Shown one piece after another: positions 19,474 through 29,178 of a stretch of DNA of 34,851 nt. The stretch is from an uncultured Clostridia bacterium. GTDB lineage: Bacteria; Bacillota; Clostridia; TANB77; CAG-508. Every line of letters begins with the position of its first letter. Within the stretch, counting starts at the first letter, position 1. A program made the translations under genes and the position numbers. The DNA is taken from NCBI GenBank assembly GCA_944391965.1, contig CALXVH010000015.1:1-34851 (forward strand), written 5' to 3'. The notes below the pieces were generated by a model. It had not been told where the DNA came from. It searched no databases and worked only from the letters and a program-made list of their open reading frames with translations.

Positions 19474-19548
19474 CGGGATTTTAGGAACGTCCCCAAAACC
19501 CTCCCAAAATCCCTCTTCGGGAAAAAAGGAATGTTCCCAAATCCCTAA
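19474..19548 (+). repeat. REP-like palindromic elements
   Basis: CGGGATTTTAGGAACGTCCCC (19474-19494, GGAACGTCCC at 19484-19493) is followed by CCCAAAATCCC, a TCTTCGGGA turn, and GGAATGTTCCCAAATCCC. These are the same words as at 11010-11113 and 33472-33502. Between here and the cluster start at 19789 I see only AT-rich DNA, a small inverted repeat CATAATA/TATTATG (19607-19626) and a candidate promoter. Confidence 0.6.
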
Positions 19549-19719
19549 GGGTTTTACAAGATACAATGAAAGAACAATGACAATAAAAAACATATTTTTT
19601 AAAATGTCATAATAATTTAATATTATGAAAAAAATAAAAGTCAAAAACTCTAAAATGACCTTCCGTAAAGAGGTAGAAGTAAATAAAATGAAATCAAAAA
19701 AAATGGAAAAATCTATGTA

Positions 19720-19748
19720 TTGAAATGAAAAAATTTCTATGATAACAT
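19720..19748 (+). promoter_or_regulatory. Candidate promoter of the FN3/F1-like ATPase cluster
   Basis: TTGAAA (19720-19725) and TAACAT (19743-19748) are spaced by 17 bp, 40 bp upstream of the first gene of the cluster. The -10 box is imperfect. No other obvious promoter or strong terminator appears before 33466, so the cluster may be one ~13.7-kb transcript. Confidence 0.45.
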
Positions 19749-19788
19749 TTTTTTGATATAAACAAAACAAATAGGAGAGGGAAAGGCT

Positions 19789-22700
19789 ATGAAAAAATAC
19801 ATATTTTTTATAGTAGGCATTGGAATAATTCTAGCAGGATTATTGATTTTTAATGTTTACAATGTACAAAAAGAAAATACTAAAATATTCGAAGACCCAG
19901 GCTACATATTGAAAAGTGCAAGTAGTGAAAGTCAAAAGGTAGACAAATATTATTTCAATGCAGATGAAGAGTATAGAATTAAAAATAATCAAACAGTTAT
20001 TTTTAAGGATACTAGTGGCGATGAAGTTACAACAGATAAAGTAAACTTCATTCATTATAATAATGGATCTATAAGTAGTTTAAAGAAAGGTGTATTAATA
20101 AACCTAGCTAATATAGAACAAGATCCAATAACATATTATAGTATCGCTGCAAATCAAGTAGTAAATAAACAAGGTGATAACTATTGGATAGATCATCTTG
20201 GAGGAAGACTACAATTTACTAATTTAATATGGAAGATTTCTGATAATAAATATCTAATTGCAGGAAATGGTATGACAGTAACATTTAATGATGGAACAAC
20301 AAACGAAATAAATGGTTACTTAGAATTAGAATATTTAGATAATCAAGTTATCAAAATATATAATCAAGAAATTATATATCAAACTATTTCTAGCAATGTA
20401 AATATACAATTACCAGATAATATAGAAATAAATCTACAAAGTAAAGCAGTTAGCAAAAATGGTGAAACAAGAATGAACCTAGCTAATATGGTAATAGACT
20501 CTGATGACAATGTAGAAATTCAAGAACAACCTGAACAAGAAAATAATGACCTAAATGAAATAGAAGGTATATTACAAAACCAAGTAGATGCACAACAAGC
20601 AGCTCAAGATGCTGAAAATGCAAACAATGGAGAAAATGATGGAGTTGCAGGACAAGGTGGAAGTGCTCAAACAGGTGAAGGAGCTGTAGGAACAGATGGA
20701 ACTACAGGAACAGGAGAAGGTGGTTCTTCAAACTCACAAGTAAATGGCGGAGGATCAGAATCTATAGTTCAAGATTTACCAGAACTTGTAGCTCCTGTAT
20801 TTAATGTAGAAAGTTTTAATGTGGATTCAATAAGTGTAAATGCACAAATAACAATACAAGATGATGAAGCAAGATTAGTAAGAAATCCATACATTAAAAT
20901 ATTAGAAAATTCTACAGGAAAAACAGTTTATGCAAGAGAAGAATCTATAGGAACATATAATATAGATGTATCAGTTTCAACATTAACACCAGATACAGAT
21001 TATACATTAGTAGTAGAATCTGCTTACGATGTAGATGGAGTAACATATACTAAAAACTTTGTATATAAAATATTTAGAACACAAAGTGTAGGAATCACAT
21101 TTGAAAAAGATGTATTTACAAATAGCTCTTTAAAATTTAAAATAACAGTAAATCCAGATTCAAAAGTTAAGAGTGCACAATTAGCATTAGTATCATCTAA
21201 TGGAACAGTAGAGCAAACTTATGAAGTAGGAAATGGAACTTTAGCTGGAGAAACAGCAGAATTTATAGGACTACAATCAAATACACAATATACAATAAGA
21301 TTAACAAATGTATTATATGATGGACAAATAATTTCTAATGGCTTTGAACAAGAAAAAACATTTACAACATTAAAAGATAAACCAGAAGTAAGTGGTCCAG
21401 AATATGAGATGAATAAAAGAGATTCTACATTTACATTAAGATTAACAAATGTAATAGATCCAGATAATGGTATACAAGGATATAGATATGAAATATATGA
21501 TACAAGAACTGGATTAGATGAAGCTCCTGTATATACAAAAGAAGTTTCAAGTAATGAAGAAATCATAGTAAATGTAGATGAAAAAATCCTATCAAGAGGT
21601 GTACCATATACATTTAAAGTAATAGCATTATTTAATGATAATGAAAAAATTGTTGAATATGAAAGCGAATATAGTGACATTATGAAAATGGATGGTGTTG
21701 CTTTCCCAACAGTAAGATTTGAGAAAGAAACAATTACATATGAAAGAATCCAAGGAAAACTAATAATAGAAGATCCAAACAATACAATAAGTACAGATGA
21801 AACAAATACATTATTAGTAACATATACAGATTCAACAGGATATACAAGACAATTCTCATATCATGGTGGACTAACAATACCAATTGATATAAATGATTTA
21901 AGAAGTAATGAAACATATAAATTTAGAGTTTATACAACAGTTGATCTAAAAGATGAAAATGATCCAATAGATGAATGTTACATTGGTGGAGCAATTATAA
22001 AAACATTAACACCAGACACATTAATGGGTTCATTTATACAAAACAATGAAGATACAAGAAATACATTTAACCTTAGCTTTAAATTAAGAAGAGTAAATGA
22101 TGACACAAGTGGAAGTATAGATACAGTAAATCCAGATGATGAAACATTAAAAGACTTGGAAGCTAATACATTAGCAAATCTAGAGTTTAGAATTTATGCA
22201 GGTCAACCAATCGAAAATGCAGATGGAACTGTAACTATGCCAGGAACACCAATAAGAACAGTAAATATAAAAGATGAATACTCACAAGATCCATACAAGA
22301 GTAAGATAAAAGAAGAATATTATGATACATCAAAAACAATAACACCAAAATTCTTCGGAGCAGAAAATAAAGACTTTAGGGATCAAAAATATACAATTGA
22401 AGTATTAAATGCTTTTGACTATACATATGATGGAGGAAATAAAATACCTTTAACAGAAGGTTTAGGATATAACTATTATGTAATAACAGCAAACGGATAT
22501 ATTCCAGATTATCCAACACAAACAGAACAAGCAATAGATGTTACACCAATAAGAAATCGTGATATAGAAAGTCCAAGAGCAGAATTAGATGCCCAAACTG
22601 TTGTTGGATATAAAGCTCAAGCTAAATATGATAATAGTCAAAATTATGCAACAAGTGTTGTATACACAATGATAGATAGTTCAACAGGAAAAGTAATTGG

Positions 22701-25245
22701 AACACAAGAACTTCCAGTAGGAGAAGATGGAGTTATACCAGCAGCAACATTTGATGTTGGAGATGGTACAAAATATGGAACTCAAGATACAGATCAAGCT
22801 AGAAGAGGTAATAGTTATTACTTTACATATAAAGTATATTTAGACTTAAACCATGATGGAACAGGAGAAACAGAATGGCCATTACCAACAGACAATGTTA
22901 CATTAAGATCACAAACAGTAACAGCACAAAAACAAGCACCTAGAATCATAATGTATCCATCTATCTCAACAGAAAATACAATAACATATAAATATAAATG
23001 TGCTGATATAGATAATGCATTAGAAAAAGATGAATTTTATGCATATATAAATACAAGTAACAAAAAAGATACAAAAGCAATTAATGCAAATACAGGAAAT
23101 ACATTTGAAGAAGTTACATTTGAAAACTTAATTGCAGGAAACTTAGAAATAAGAACAGCAACAAGACTAATTAAAATAAATGCAGCAACAGAAACAACAT
23201 TAGGATATCAATATTTCGAAGGAAAAATTGATATATCAGATTTAACATATAGAGTTGAATTAGAAGAAAATAGTGTAAGTATAACTGTTTCTGGAGATGA
23301 AGCAAAATTAGATAGAATAACAGCATTAAAAGTAACTTTCGAAGATACAGCAAGTAGAACAGTTAGAATAGTACAAGACTTACAAGTTGTAAATAACAAC
23401 ATGTTAACAGTAAGCTTTAATGATATATCAGACTTATTAGACTTAGAAACAGAAGTAACAGTAGAAGCTTACTATGATACAGGAGTTACAGGATATGATA
23501 CACAAAGTGATTATGTAGCATACCAAAAAACATATAAATCAGGGGAACAAGTTTATTACTATTCTATTAATAGAGAAGGAAACCTTGTACCAACAACATC
23601 TGTTAACAGCAATATGTTTGAATCAACAAATGCAAATACAGATAGTGAAACTTCAGAGACATTTAATTTAATAAACCCAATAGATAGTAGTATTACTGCA
23701 TTAGAATTAAATTATTCACAAAACGGATTTACATATCAAAATGATGTAGTATTACAAAAAGAAATTGGTTTACAAAAACTAACAACAGATGGAAGTAATA
23801 TAATTAAGTTTAACTTAATTATTCCAGGAATTAGTATGCTAAAAGATGGTAGTACAAGTGAATTAGACATAAACGAAGAATTAGACAGAGTACAAATTAA
23901 TGCAACTTTAATAAATAAAGATACAATAGAAATAAAAGACAATATGATAATTGTAGAATTATGGAAAACAGATGAAAACTTAAGTAATAGTGAAAAGGTA
24001 AGAGATATTGAGATACCAGTAAGTGATTTTTCCGGTACTGTAGAAATAAATAATCTTGAACCAAAAACATATTATTATATAAGATTTAAAACAAATATAC
24101 GTAATAAGAACGAAGTATCACAAGATTATACAGAAAAATATTTATATGACGTAGATGCAGATACAGTTGGAAGATATTATTATTTCTCTACATTAGCAAA
24201 TGTAAATGTAGACAATATTAATGTAGTATATGATCCTGTAACATATAATGAAAAATATGTAAAAGTAACATATACACTAGATAAAGTATTAGGATATCAA
24301 AAATTAAGACATGTAATATACAGATGGAGTGATGAAACACAAGATTACACCGAAGAGGTAGCAAACTTTGAAGACGATTTACCAAAAGCACAAATGGAAG
24401 AAAAAGTTTCTGCAAACCCAGGAAGTATATTTACATTTGGAACAAAATATAAAATAGTAATAACACCAATTGCTGTTATAGCAGATGAAAGTGTAGAGGG
24501 TGGACAAAAAGAAATAGACTTAGGAACAAAAGAACAAGAATTCTATTTAAATCCATTATCATCACCACTAGTAGCTATACAAGGTTATCGTCAAGATACT
24601 GTAAAAGAAGATGGACAAATAGAAACAGGAACAAAAATAAGATTTACAGTAACAATGTATGATGATGATAAAATAGCTGTAAATGATAAATATACAGTAA
24701 AAATTTATAATCAAAATCACGAAGAAATTACTCCTGAAGAATACAAAGGAGAGTATAATACAACAGATGTAAATAATGAATTTATCTTAGAAAATGTAGC
24801 AAAAGACCAAAGTTATACATTAGAAGTAAACTTTGAGCTAGACTACACAAATGATGGACAAGAACCATATACACATGACAACAGAAATACAAGAACAGTA
24901 GAACCAATAAATGAAAGTGGTATTTCAGCAGGTAATATAACATCTGTAAACAATAGCACAGAAACAAATAAGATAGACTTATTATTCTACAATAGTTATA
25001 AAATAGAAGAAATAAAACAAATAAAATATTCTATTTACAACACAAGTGGATACAACCAAAGTGATACAGAAGACTTTATACCAAATAAAACAACATCTAT
25101 AACAGATAATGAAACATACTATTCATTTACATTAAATAAAAACTTACCAACAGAAGGTAGATACTACATAGAAATACAATTCTTAGATGAAAATGGCGAC
25201 ATTGTAGACACAGCAAGTGTAGAACATATTTATATAGCAAACTAA
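19789..25245 (+). CDS. Giant membrane-anchored FN3-type extracellular protein
   Basis: An 1818-aa protein starting at an ATG behind GGAGAGGG. Residues ~4-26 are an uncleaved signal-anchor helix, so the rest should lie outside the cell. Residues ~35-245 form a beta-rich domain that is also seen in the 490-aa, 414-aa and right-edge proteins. A Gly/Asn/Gln/Ser-rich linker follows (~245-328). The remaining ~1490 residues are a chain of beta-sandwich units of the fibronectin type III kind, recognisable by repeated L.P.T.Y...V and L..NT.Y.(I/V) turns. At ~100 residues each, about 14 units would fit (estimate from length). There is no LPXTG or C-terminal helix. As first gene of the ATPase cluster it is a candidate for the long extracellular element driven or anchored by the motor. 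That role is inferred. Confidence 0.85.
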   Translation: MKKYIFFIVGIGIILAGLLIFNVYNVQKENTKIFEDPGYILKSASSESQKVDKYYFNADEEYRIKNNQTVIFKDTSGDEVTTDKVNFIHYNNGSISSLKKGVLINLANIEQDPITYYSIAANQVVNKQGDNYWIDHLGGRLQFTNLIWKISDNKYLIAGNGMTVTFNDGTTNEINGYLELEYLDNQVIKIYNQEIIYQTISSNVNIQLPDNIEINLQSKAVSKNGETRMNLANMVIDSDDNVEIQEQPEQENNDLNEIEGILQNQVDAQQAAQDAENANNGENDGVAGQGGSAQTGEGAVGTDGTTGTGEGGSSNSQVNGGGSESIVQDLPELVAPVFNVESFNVDSISVNAQITIQDDEARLVRNPYIKILENSTGKTVYAREESIGTYNIDVSVSTLTPDTDYTLVVESAYDVDGVTYTKNFVYKIFRTQSVGITFEKDVFTNSSLKFKITVNPDSKVKSAQLALVSSNGTVEQTYEVGNGTLAGETAEFIGLQSNTQYTIRLTNVLYDGQIISNGFEQEKTFTTLKDKPEVSGPEYEMNKRDSTFTLRLTNVIDPDNGIQGYRYEIYDTRTGLDEAPVYTKEVSSNEEIIVNVDEKILSRGVPYTFKVIALFNDNEKIVEYESEYSDIMKMDGVAFPTVRFEKETITYERIQGKLIIEDPNNTISTDETNTLLVTYTDSTGYTRQFSYHGGLTIPIDINDLRSNETYKFRVYTTVDLKDENDPIDECYIGGAIIKTLTPDTLMGSFIQNNEDTRNTFNLSFKLRRVNDDTSGSIDTVNPDDETLKDLEANTLANLEFRIYAGQPIENADGTVTMPGTPIRTVNIKDEYSQDPYKSKIKEEYYDTSKTITPKFFGAENKDFRDQKYTIEVLNAFDYTYDGGNKIPLTEGLGYNYYVITANGYIPDYPTQTEQAIDVTPIRNRDIESPRAELDAQTVVGYKAQAKYDNSQNYATSVVYTMIDSSTGKVIGTQELPVGEDGVIPAATFDVGDGTKYGTQDTDQARRGNSYYFTYKVYLDLNHDGTGETEWPLPTDNVTLRSQTVTAQKQAPRIIMYPSISTENTITYKYKCADIDNALEKDEFYAYINTSNKKDTKAINANTGNTFEEVTFENLIAGNLEIRTATRLIKINAATETTLGYQYFEGKIDISDLTYRVELEENSVSITVSGDEAKLDRITALKVTFEDTASRTVRIVQDLQVVNNNMLTVSFNDISDLLDLETEVTVEAYYDTGVTGYDTQSDYVAYQKTYKSGEQVYYYSINREGNLVPTTSVNSNMFESTNANTDSETSETFNLINPIDSSITALELNYSQNGFTYQNDVVLQKEIGLQKLTTDGSNIIKFNLIIPGISMLKDGSTSELDINEELDRVQINATLINKDTIEIKDNMIIVELWKTDENLSNSEKVRDIEIPVSDFSGTVEINNLEPKTYYYIRFKTNIRNKNEVSQDYTEKYLYDVDADTVGRYYYFSTLANVNVDNINVVYDPVTYNEKYVKVTYTLDKVLGYQKLRHVIYRWSDETQDYTEEVANFEDDLPKAQMEEKVSANPGSIFTFGTKYKIVITPIAVIADESVEGGQKEIDLGTKEQEFYLNPLSSPLVAIQGYRQDTVKEDGQIETGTKIRFTVTMYDDDKIAVNDKYTVKIYNQNHEEITPEEYKGEYNTTDVNNEFILENVAKDQSYTLEVNFELDYTNDGQEPYTHDNRNTRTVEPINESGISAGNITSVNNSTETNKIDLLFYNSYKIEEIKQIKYSIYNTSGYNQSDTEDFIPNKTTSITDNETYYSFTLNKNLPTEGRYYIEIQFLDENGDIVDTASVEHIYIAN

Positions 25246-25250
25246 ATAAT

Positions 25251-25270
25251 GGGGGAATAGTTTTTCCCCC
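25251..25270 (+). promoter_or_regulatory. Intra-operon hairpin GGGGGAA/TTCCCCC
   Basis: A perfect 7-bp stem (25251-25257, 25264-25270) with a 6-nt loop lies between the 1818-aa and 490-aa genes. No T-run follows, so it is more likely an mRNA stability or processing element than a full terminator. It could set different expression levels for the giant protein and the downstream ATPase. Confidence 0.45.
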
Positions 25271-25298
25271 TCCATACTAAAAAATAGGGGTGAATAAT

Positions 25299-26771
25299 TT
25301 GAGATCATTAGCAGCAGGAAATAAAAAAAGATTTGCAATTTTTGCAATTATAATAATCATAATAATCATATTATTAATTACTTGTCTACGATTAGCCTTA
25401 AATCATGAAGTAGAGGAGTACCAAATAGAAAGTAATGTAACATTATATGATAGTGAATATGAACCATTACAACCAGAAGAGGCTGGAACAATTACAAAAA
25501 AATGGGATGGAAATTATTACTTAACATTAGATAATACAAACGAAACATATAAACTAAATCCAGAAGTAGTAAGCTATAATGGAAACAACTCACAAGTTAC
25601 ATTATATGGAGATGTATTTAAAGTATTATTAGATGGACAAGTAGAAAAATATTCTAAAGACACAACAATACGAAATACTTCAGAAGATGCATTTTATAAA
25701 ATTGCAGATAGACAATATTTAATGATAAGCAATTCTATAAAAAATGAATCTGGAAGTATAAGTACTTCAAAATATTTATATATAATTATAGATAAATCAG
25801 GAAATACTTTATTATTAAATAACGAAATATATGCAAGAACAATAAATCCAATTGTACTTTCTACAAGTTCATATAGATTTGATATAGCAAATGAAAAGTT
25901 AATAGTAGGAAATGAAGAAATTAACTTAAAAGATATTATAGGAAGTACAAATGAATATGTAGAAAAAGAAGAAGAAAAAGATATGGATTGGCAAAATCTA
26001 ATTCCAGAATACAATGGAGGAACTTCAGAAAATGGAAGCGATAATTCTGGAAATGGTCAAAACGCAGATGGATCTGTAATAAACAACCAAGGTGGAGCTC
26101 AATCAGGAACAAATGCAGGAACAAGTGGAAATGCAGGAAATGGTGGAGATACAATAATAAATAATAGCAATTCAAGTACAAACCAAACACCATTATCTAA
26201 GAGTGTAAGTTTAAGAGGAGCAATAGCTACATCTTCTTACATAGATATAGAATATGCAGTACAAGATCCACAAAATAGGTATCAAACAGTTTATGCATTC
26301 GTAGAGGCTGTGGGATATGAAAACACAATAGCATTAGATAAAAATGCTACAACATATAGGTTAACAGACTTAGAGCCAAATACAGAATACAAAATAACAT
26401 TAGGCTATAAAGAAATTACAGAAGATAATGAAGTCGTAGATAATATAGAAGATGTATTATCTGTAAGAACAACAAAAATCAATGCAAGTATTGATATCAC
26501 AAGAGTAGGAACAGGAAGTAAAAAAGTATATTTTAATCTAAAATTAGATCAAAATTATGCATTTGATTATGCAAAAATTGCACTATATGTTGATGGTGTA
26601 AAAGAAAGTGACATGGATGTAAACTTAACACAAGCTGTAAAGACAGATGGTTGGTCAAATGTACTTACATATGAAAATTATGGAAGTGAAATAACAGTAC
26701 AACTAGAAGGAACATCACATGACGGAAGTGTAGTTAATACAAATATTCAAGCAAAATATAGAAATTATTAA
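25299..26771 (+). CDS. Membrane-anchored short FN3-type extracellular protein
   Basis: A 490-aa protein with the same architecture as the 1818-aa neighbour in miniature. A basic N-terminus and a very hydrophobic helix (~residues 11-31, a run of Ile) are followed by the shared beta-rich domain (~35-210). Then come a Gly/Asn/Ser-rich linker (~215-295), one FN3-like unit (~300-395, with LTDLEPNTEYKITLGYKE) and a last beta domain (~396-490). I chose the TTG at 25299, because AGGGGTG (25286-25292) sits 6 bases in front of it. The in-frame GTG at 25290 overlaps that ribosome site. It lies 17 bp before the c-like subunit gene, so co-expression with the ATPase is likely. It may be an adaptor between the motor and the giant protein; this is inference. 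Confidence 0.82.
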   Translation: MRSLAAGNKKRFAIFAIIIIIIIILLITCLRLALNHEVEEYQIESNVTLYDSEYEPLQPEEAGTITKKWDGNYYLTLDNTNETYKLNPEVVSYNGNNSQVTLYGDVFKVLLDGQVEKYSKDTTIRNTSEDAFYKIADRQYLMISNSIKNESGSISTSKYLYIIIDKSGNTLLLNNEIYARTINPIVLSTSSYRFDIANEKLIVGNEEINLKDIIGSTNEYVEKEEEKDMDWQNLIPEYNGGTSENGSDNSGNGQNADGSVINNQGGAQSGTNAGTSGNAGNGGDTIINNSNSSTNQTPLSKSVSLRGAIATSSYIDIEYAVQDPQNRYQTVYAFVEAVGYENTIALDKNATTYRLTDLEPNTEYKITLGYKEITEDNEVVDNIEDVLSVRTTKINASIDITRVGTGSKKVYFNLKLDQNYAFDYAKIALYVDGVKESDMDVNLTQAVKTDGWSNVLTYENYGSEITVQLEGTSHDGSVVNTNIQAKYRNY

Positions 26772-26782
26772 AAGGAGGGTGA

Positions 26783-27034
<252 letters not shown>

Positions 27035-27046
27035 TAGGTGAAAATT

Positions 27047-27811
27047 ATGGAACTAATAATACCAGCGGTTGTAATAGTCTTAATAATGTTTATCTTCACA
27101 TTCTTTATGTTTAAAAACTTAGTGAAGCGAATTAATAATAGTACCAAAAAGTACTTTTTGGATAAACTACAAGACTTTGACTATATAATAGCTGAAAAAG
27201 AAAAAGAAATAGAAATATTATCAGAGCAAATTAAACGTTTAAACGAAGCTAAACAATCTGGAGAAAATGGGGAAATCGTAGAAATACCAGAAATTAAAAA
27301 GCCAGAAGAAAAAATAGTATATGATATCCCAACACCAGAATTTAGAGAGGCAGGGTTCTTTAAGAACTATAAAGGTTTAAATAAAGAATTTGATGTTAAT
27401 GAAGAAAAGATTCTAAAAGACTTTATAAAAGTACATGAAAAAGATGACACAACAGAATATAAAGAACTTGATGCATTTTCTAAGTTATTTACACAAAATG
27501 CAATATATGAATCTTTAACACTAACACCAGAAGAACAACTGGATTTGGTAGAAAGTGTTTTAACTAAAGAAAATAAAGCATTTGTAGAACCAATTATTAA
27601 AACAATAAAGAATTTTAATGTTTTAGAAATGTTGGACAAAATAAAAGAAAGAATGGACAAAATTTCTCCAACAATATATGTATATGTTAGTGGAGATAGT
27701 AACAAAAACTATGATTACTTAAGTTCTAAAATAAAAACAAAATTATTTAAGAACATGTCTAAAGGTATTATAATAGAATACAAAGACAAATTATATGACT
27801 ATAGTATATAA
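27047..27811 (+). CDS. F-type b-delta fusion-like peripheral stalk protein
   Basis: A 254-aa protein with one N-terminal membrane helix (~4-22), a charged coiled-coil segment (~35-70, EKEKEIEILSEQIKRLNEAK) as in b subunits, a linker, and a C-terminal helical domain. It ends with KGIIIEYKDKLYDYSI, which resembles the delta/OSCP ending GGI.I..GDKV.D.S. That makes it a b-delta fusion, known in Mycobacteria but here with a shorter delta end. Its place between c and alpha is exactly where atpF and atpH belong. The start ATG 27047 follows AGGTG; the GTG at 27038 is part of the ribosome site. It probably forms the stator linking the alpha/beta head to the membrane. The similarity is visible at the C-terminus and in layout, but overall it is weak. 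Confidence 0.7.
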   Translation: MELIIPAVVIVLIMFIFTFFMFKNLVKRINNSTKKYFLDKLQDFDYIIAEKEKEIEILSEQIKRLNEAKQSGENGEIVEIPEIKKPEEKIVYDIPTPEFREAGFFKNYKGLNKEFDVNEEKILKDFIKVHEKDDTTEYKELDAFSKLFTQNAIYESLTLTPEEQLDLVESVLTKENKAFVEPIIKTIKNFNVLEMLDKIKERMDKISPTIYVYVSGDSNKNYDYLSSKIKTKLFKNMSKGIIIEYKDKLYDYSI

Positions 27812-27828
27812 GGAAAAAGGGTGAAGAA

Positions 27829-29178
27829 ATGAGCGAGCATATTAGCAATCTTGTAGAAAGTAAATTAAAGAAAATCAAAGAAGAGAAAAATGTATTTGAT
27901 ACAGGAAAAGTAATTAGGCTAAAAGACTATATTATAGAAGTATCTGGCCTTGAAAATGTTGCTTATTATGAAAAAGTAACAATCAGAGGAAAAGGAATGG
28001 GATATGTTAATGAAATAAAGGAGAATTCTGTAATAGTTGCTGTTGTTAAAGAAGATAAACCAATAGAAATTGGAGATACTGTAAATACAACAGGGGAAAG
28101 ATTTAGAGCAATCTTCGCAGAAGAAGCTTTAGGTAGAGTTACAGATTTATTCGGGGTAGATTTATTAACAGGAAGAGCATTCGAAAAATTTAAATATATA
28201 GACATAGAAAGACCAACAGTACCTATAATGGATAGAACACCAGTTAACAGACCAATGATGACTGGAATCGCTGGAATAGACTTAATATACCCAATTGGTA
28301 GAGGGCAAAGACAATTAATAATAGGTGATAAGAAAACTGGAAAAACACAAATTGCTTTAGATACTATAGTAAACCAAGGACAAATCATGAAAGAAAAGTC
28401 TAATAAAAATGATATTATATGTATTTATATAGCAGTTGGTAAAACCAAAAAAGAAATTAAGTCAATATACAACGAGCTATTAAGAAGAAATGCATTATCA
28501 TATACAATGATAGTAGCTGCTACAAATGATGATAAAACTACAGTACAAAGTTTAATACCATATGTAGGATTATCAATAGCAGAAGAATACATGATGCAAA
28601 AGAAAGATGTAGTAGTTGTAATAGATGACTTAAAAGCACATGCACAAAGCTATAGAGAAATAAGCTTAATATCAAACAAAGCACCAGGAAGAGAAGCTTA
28701 TCCAGCAGATATATTCTTTTTACATTCAAGATTATTAGAAAAAGGATGTCAACACAAATGTGGTGGATCTATAACAATTCTTCCAATAGTAGAAACAAAA
28801 GGTGGAGATATAACAGATTATATTTCTACAAACATTATATCTATAACAGATGGACAAATTGTTCTATCTGAAAAACAATTTAAAAAAGGTCAAATACCAG
28901 CTATAAATTATGGTGTATCTGTTTCAAGATTAGGTGGAGCAGTACAAACAGAAGATATGAAAAAATTAGGTTCAGGCATAAGACGTGAACTTCTAAGTTA
29001 CCTAGAAACAAAAGAAGTATACGAACTTGCAAATATGGACGAAATGAGTCCAGAATTAAGAGAGAAAATGAGAAAAGGTAAATTAATAGAGCAAGCTCTA
29101 AGACAAAATAAATTTTCTCCATTAACACAAGATGAAATTAAAGAAAGATTCAAAATGTTAGGTGAGGATGCTAAATGA
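27829..29178 (+). CDS. atpA: F1-like ATPase alpha subunit
   Basis: A 449-aa alpha-type subunit, about 50 residues shorter than housekeeping alpha. Visible motifs are the P-loop GDKKTGKT (166-173), Walker B VVVVIDD (D266, D267), PGREAYPADIFFLHSRLLE, and SVSRLGGAVQ with the arginine finger R367 that completes the catalytic site on beta. A Cys pair (307, 311, CQHKC) replaces the usual polar stretch after the RLLE helix. The N-terminal helix normally bound by delta is present (SNLVESKLKKIKEE). The missing length is mainly in the C-terminal helical domain. The ATG follows AAGGG-type bases, 17 bp after the b-delta gene. The last four bases (ATGA) overlap the gamma start, implying translational coupling. 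Confidence 0.93.
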   Translation: MSEHISNLVESKLKKIKEEKNVFDTGKVIRLKDYIIEVSGLENVAYYEKVTIRGKGMGYVNEIKENSVIVAVVKEDKPIEIGDTVNTTGERFRAIFAEEALGRVTDLFGVDLLTGRAFEKFKYIDIERPTVPIMDRTPVNRPMMTGIAGIDLIYPIGRGQRQLIIGDKKTGKTQIALDTIVNQGQIMKEKSNKNDIICIYIAVGKTKKEIKSIYNELLRRNALSYTMIVAATNDDKTTVQSLIPYVGLSIAEEYMMQKKDVVVVIDDLKAHAQSYREISLISNKAPGREAYPADIFFLHSRLLEKGCQHKCGGSITILPIVETKGGDITDYISTNIISITDGQIVLSEKQFKKGQIPAINYGVSVSRLGGAVQTEDMKKLGSGIRRELLSYLETKEVYELANMDEMSPELREKMRKGKLIEQALRQNKFSPLTQDEIKERFKMLGEDAK

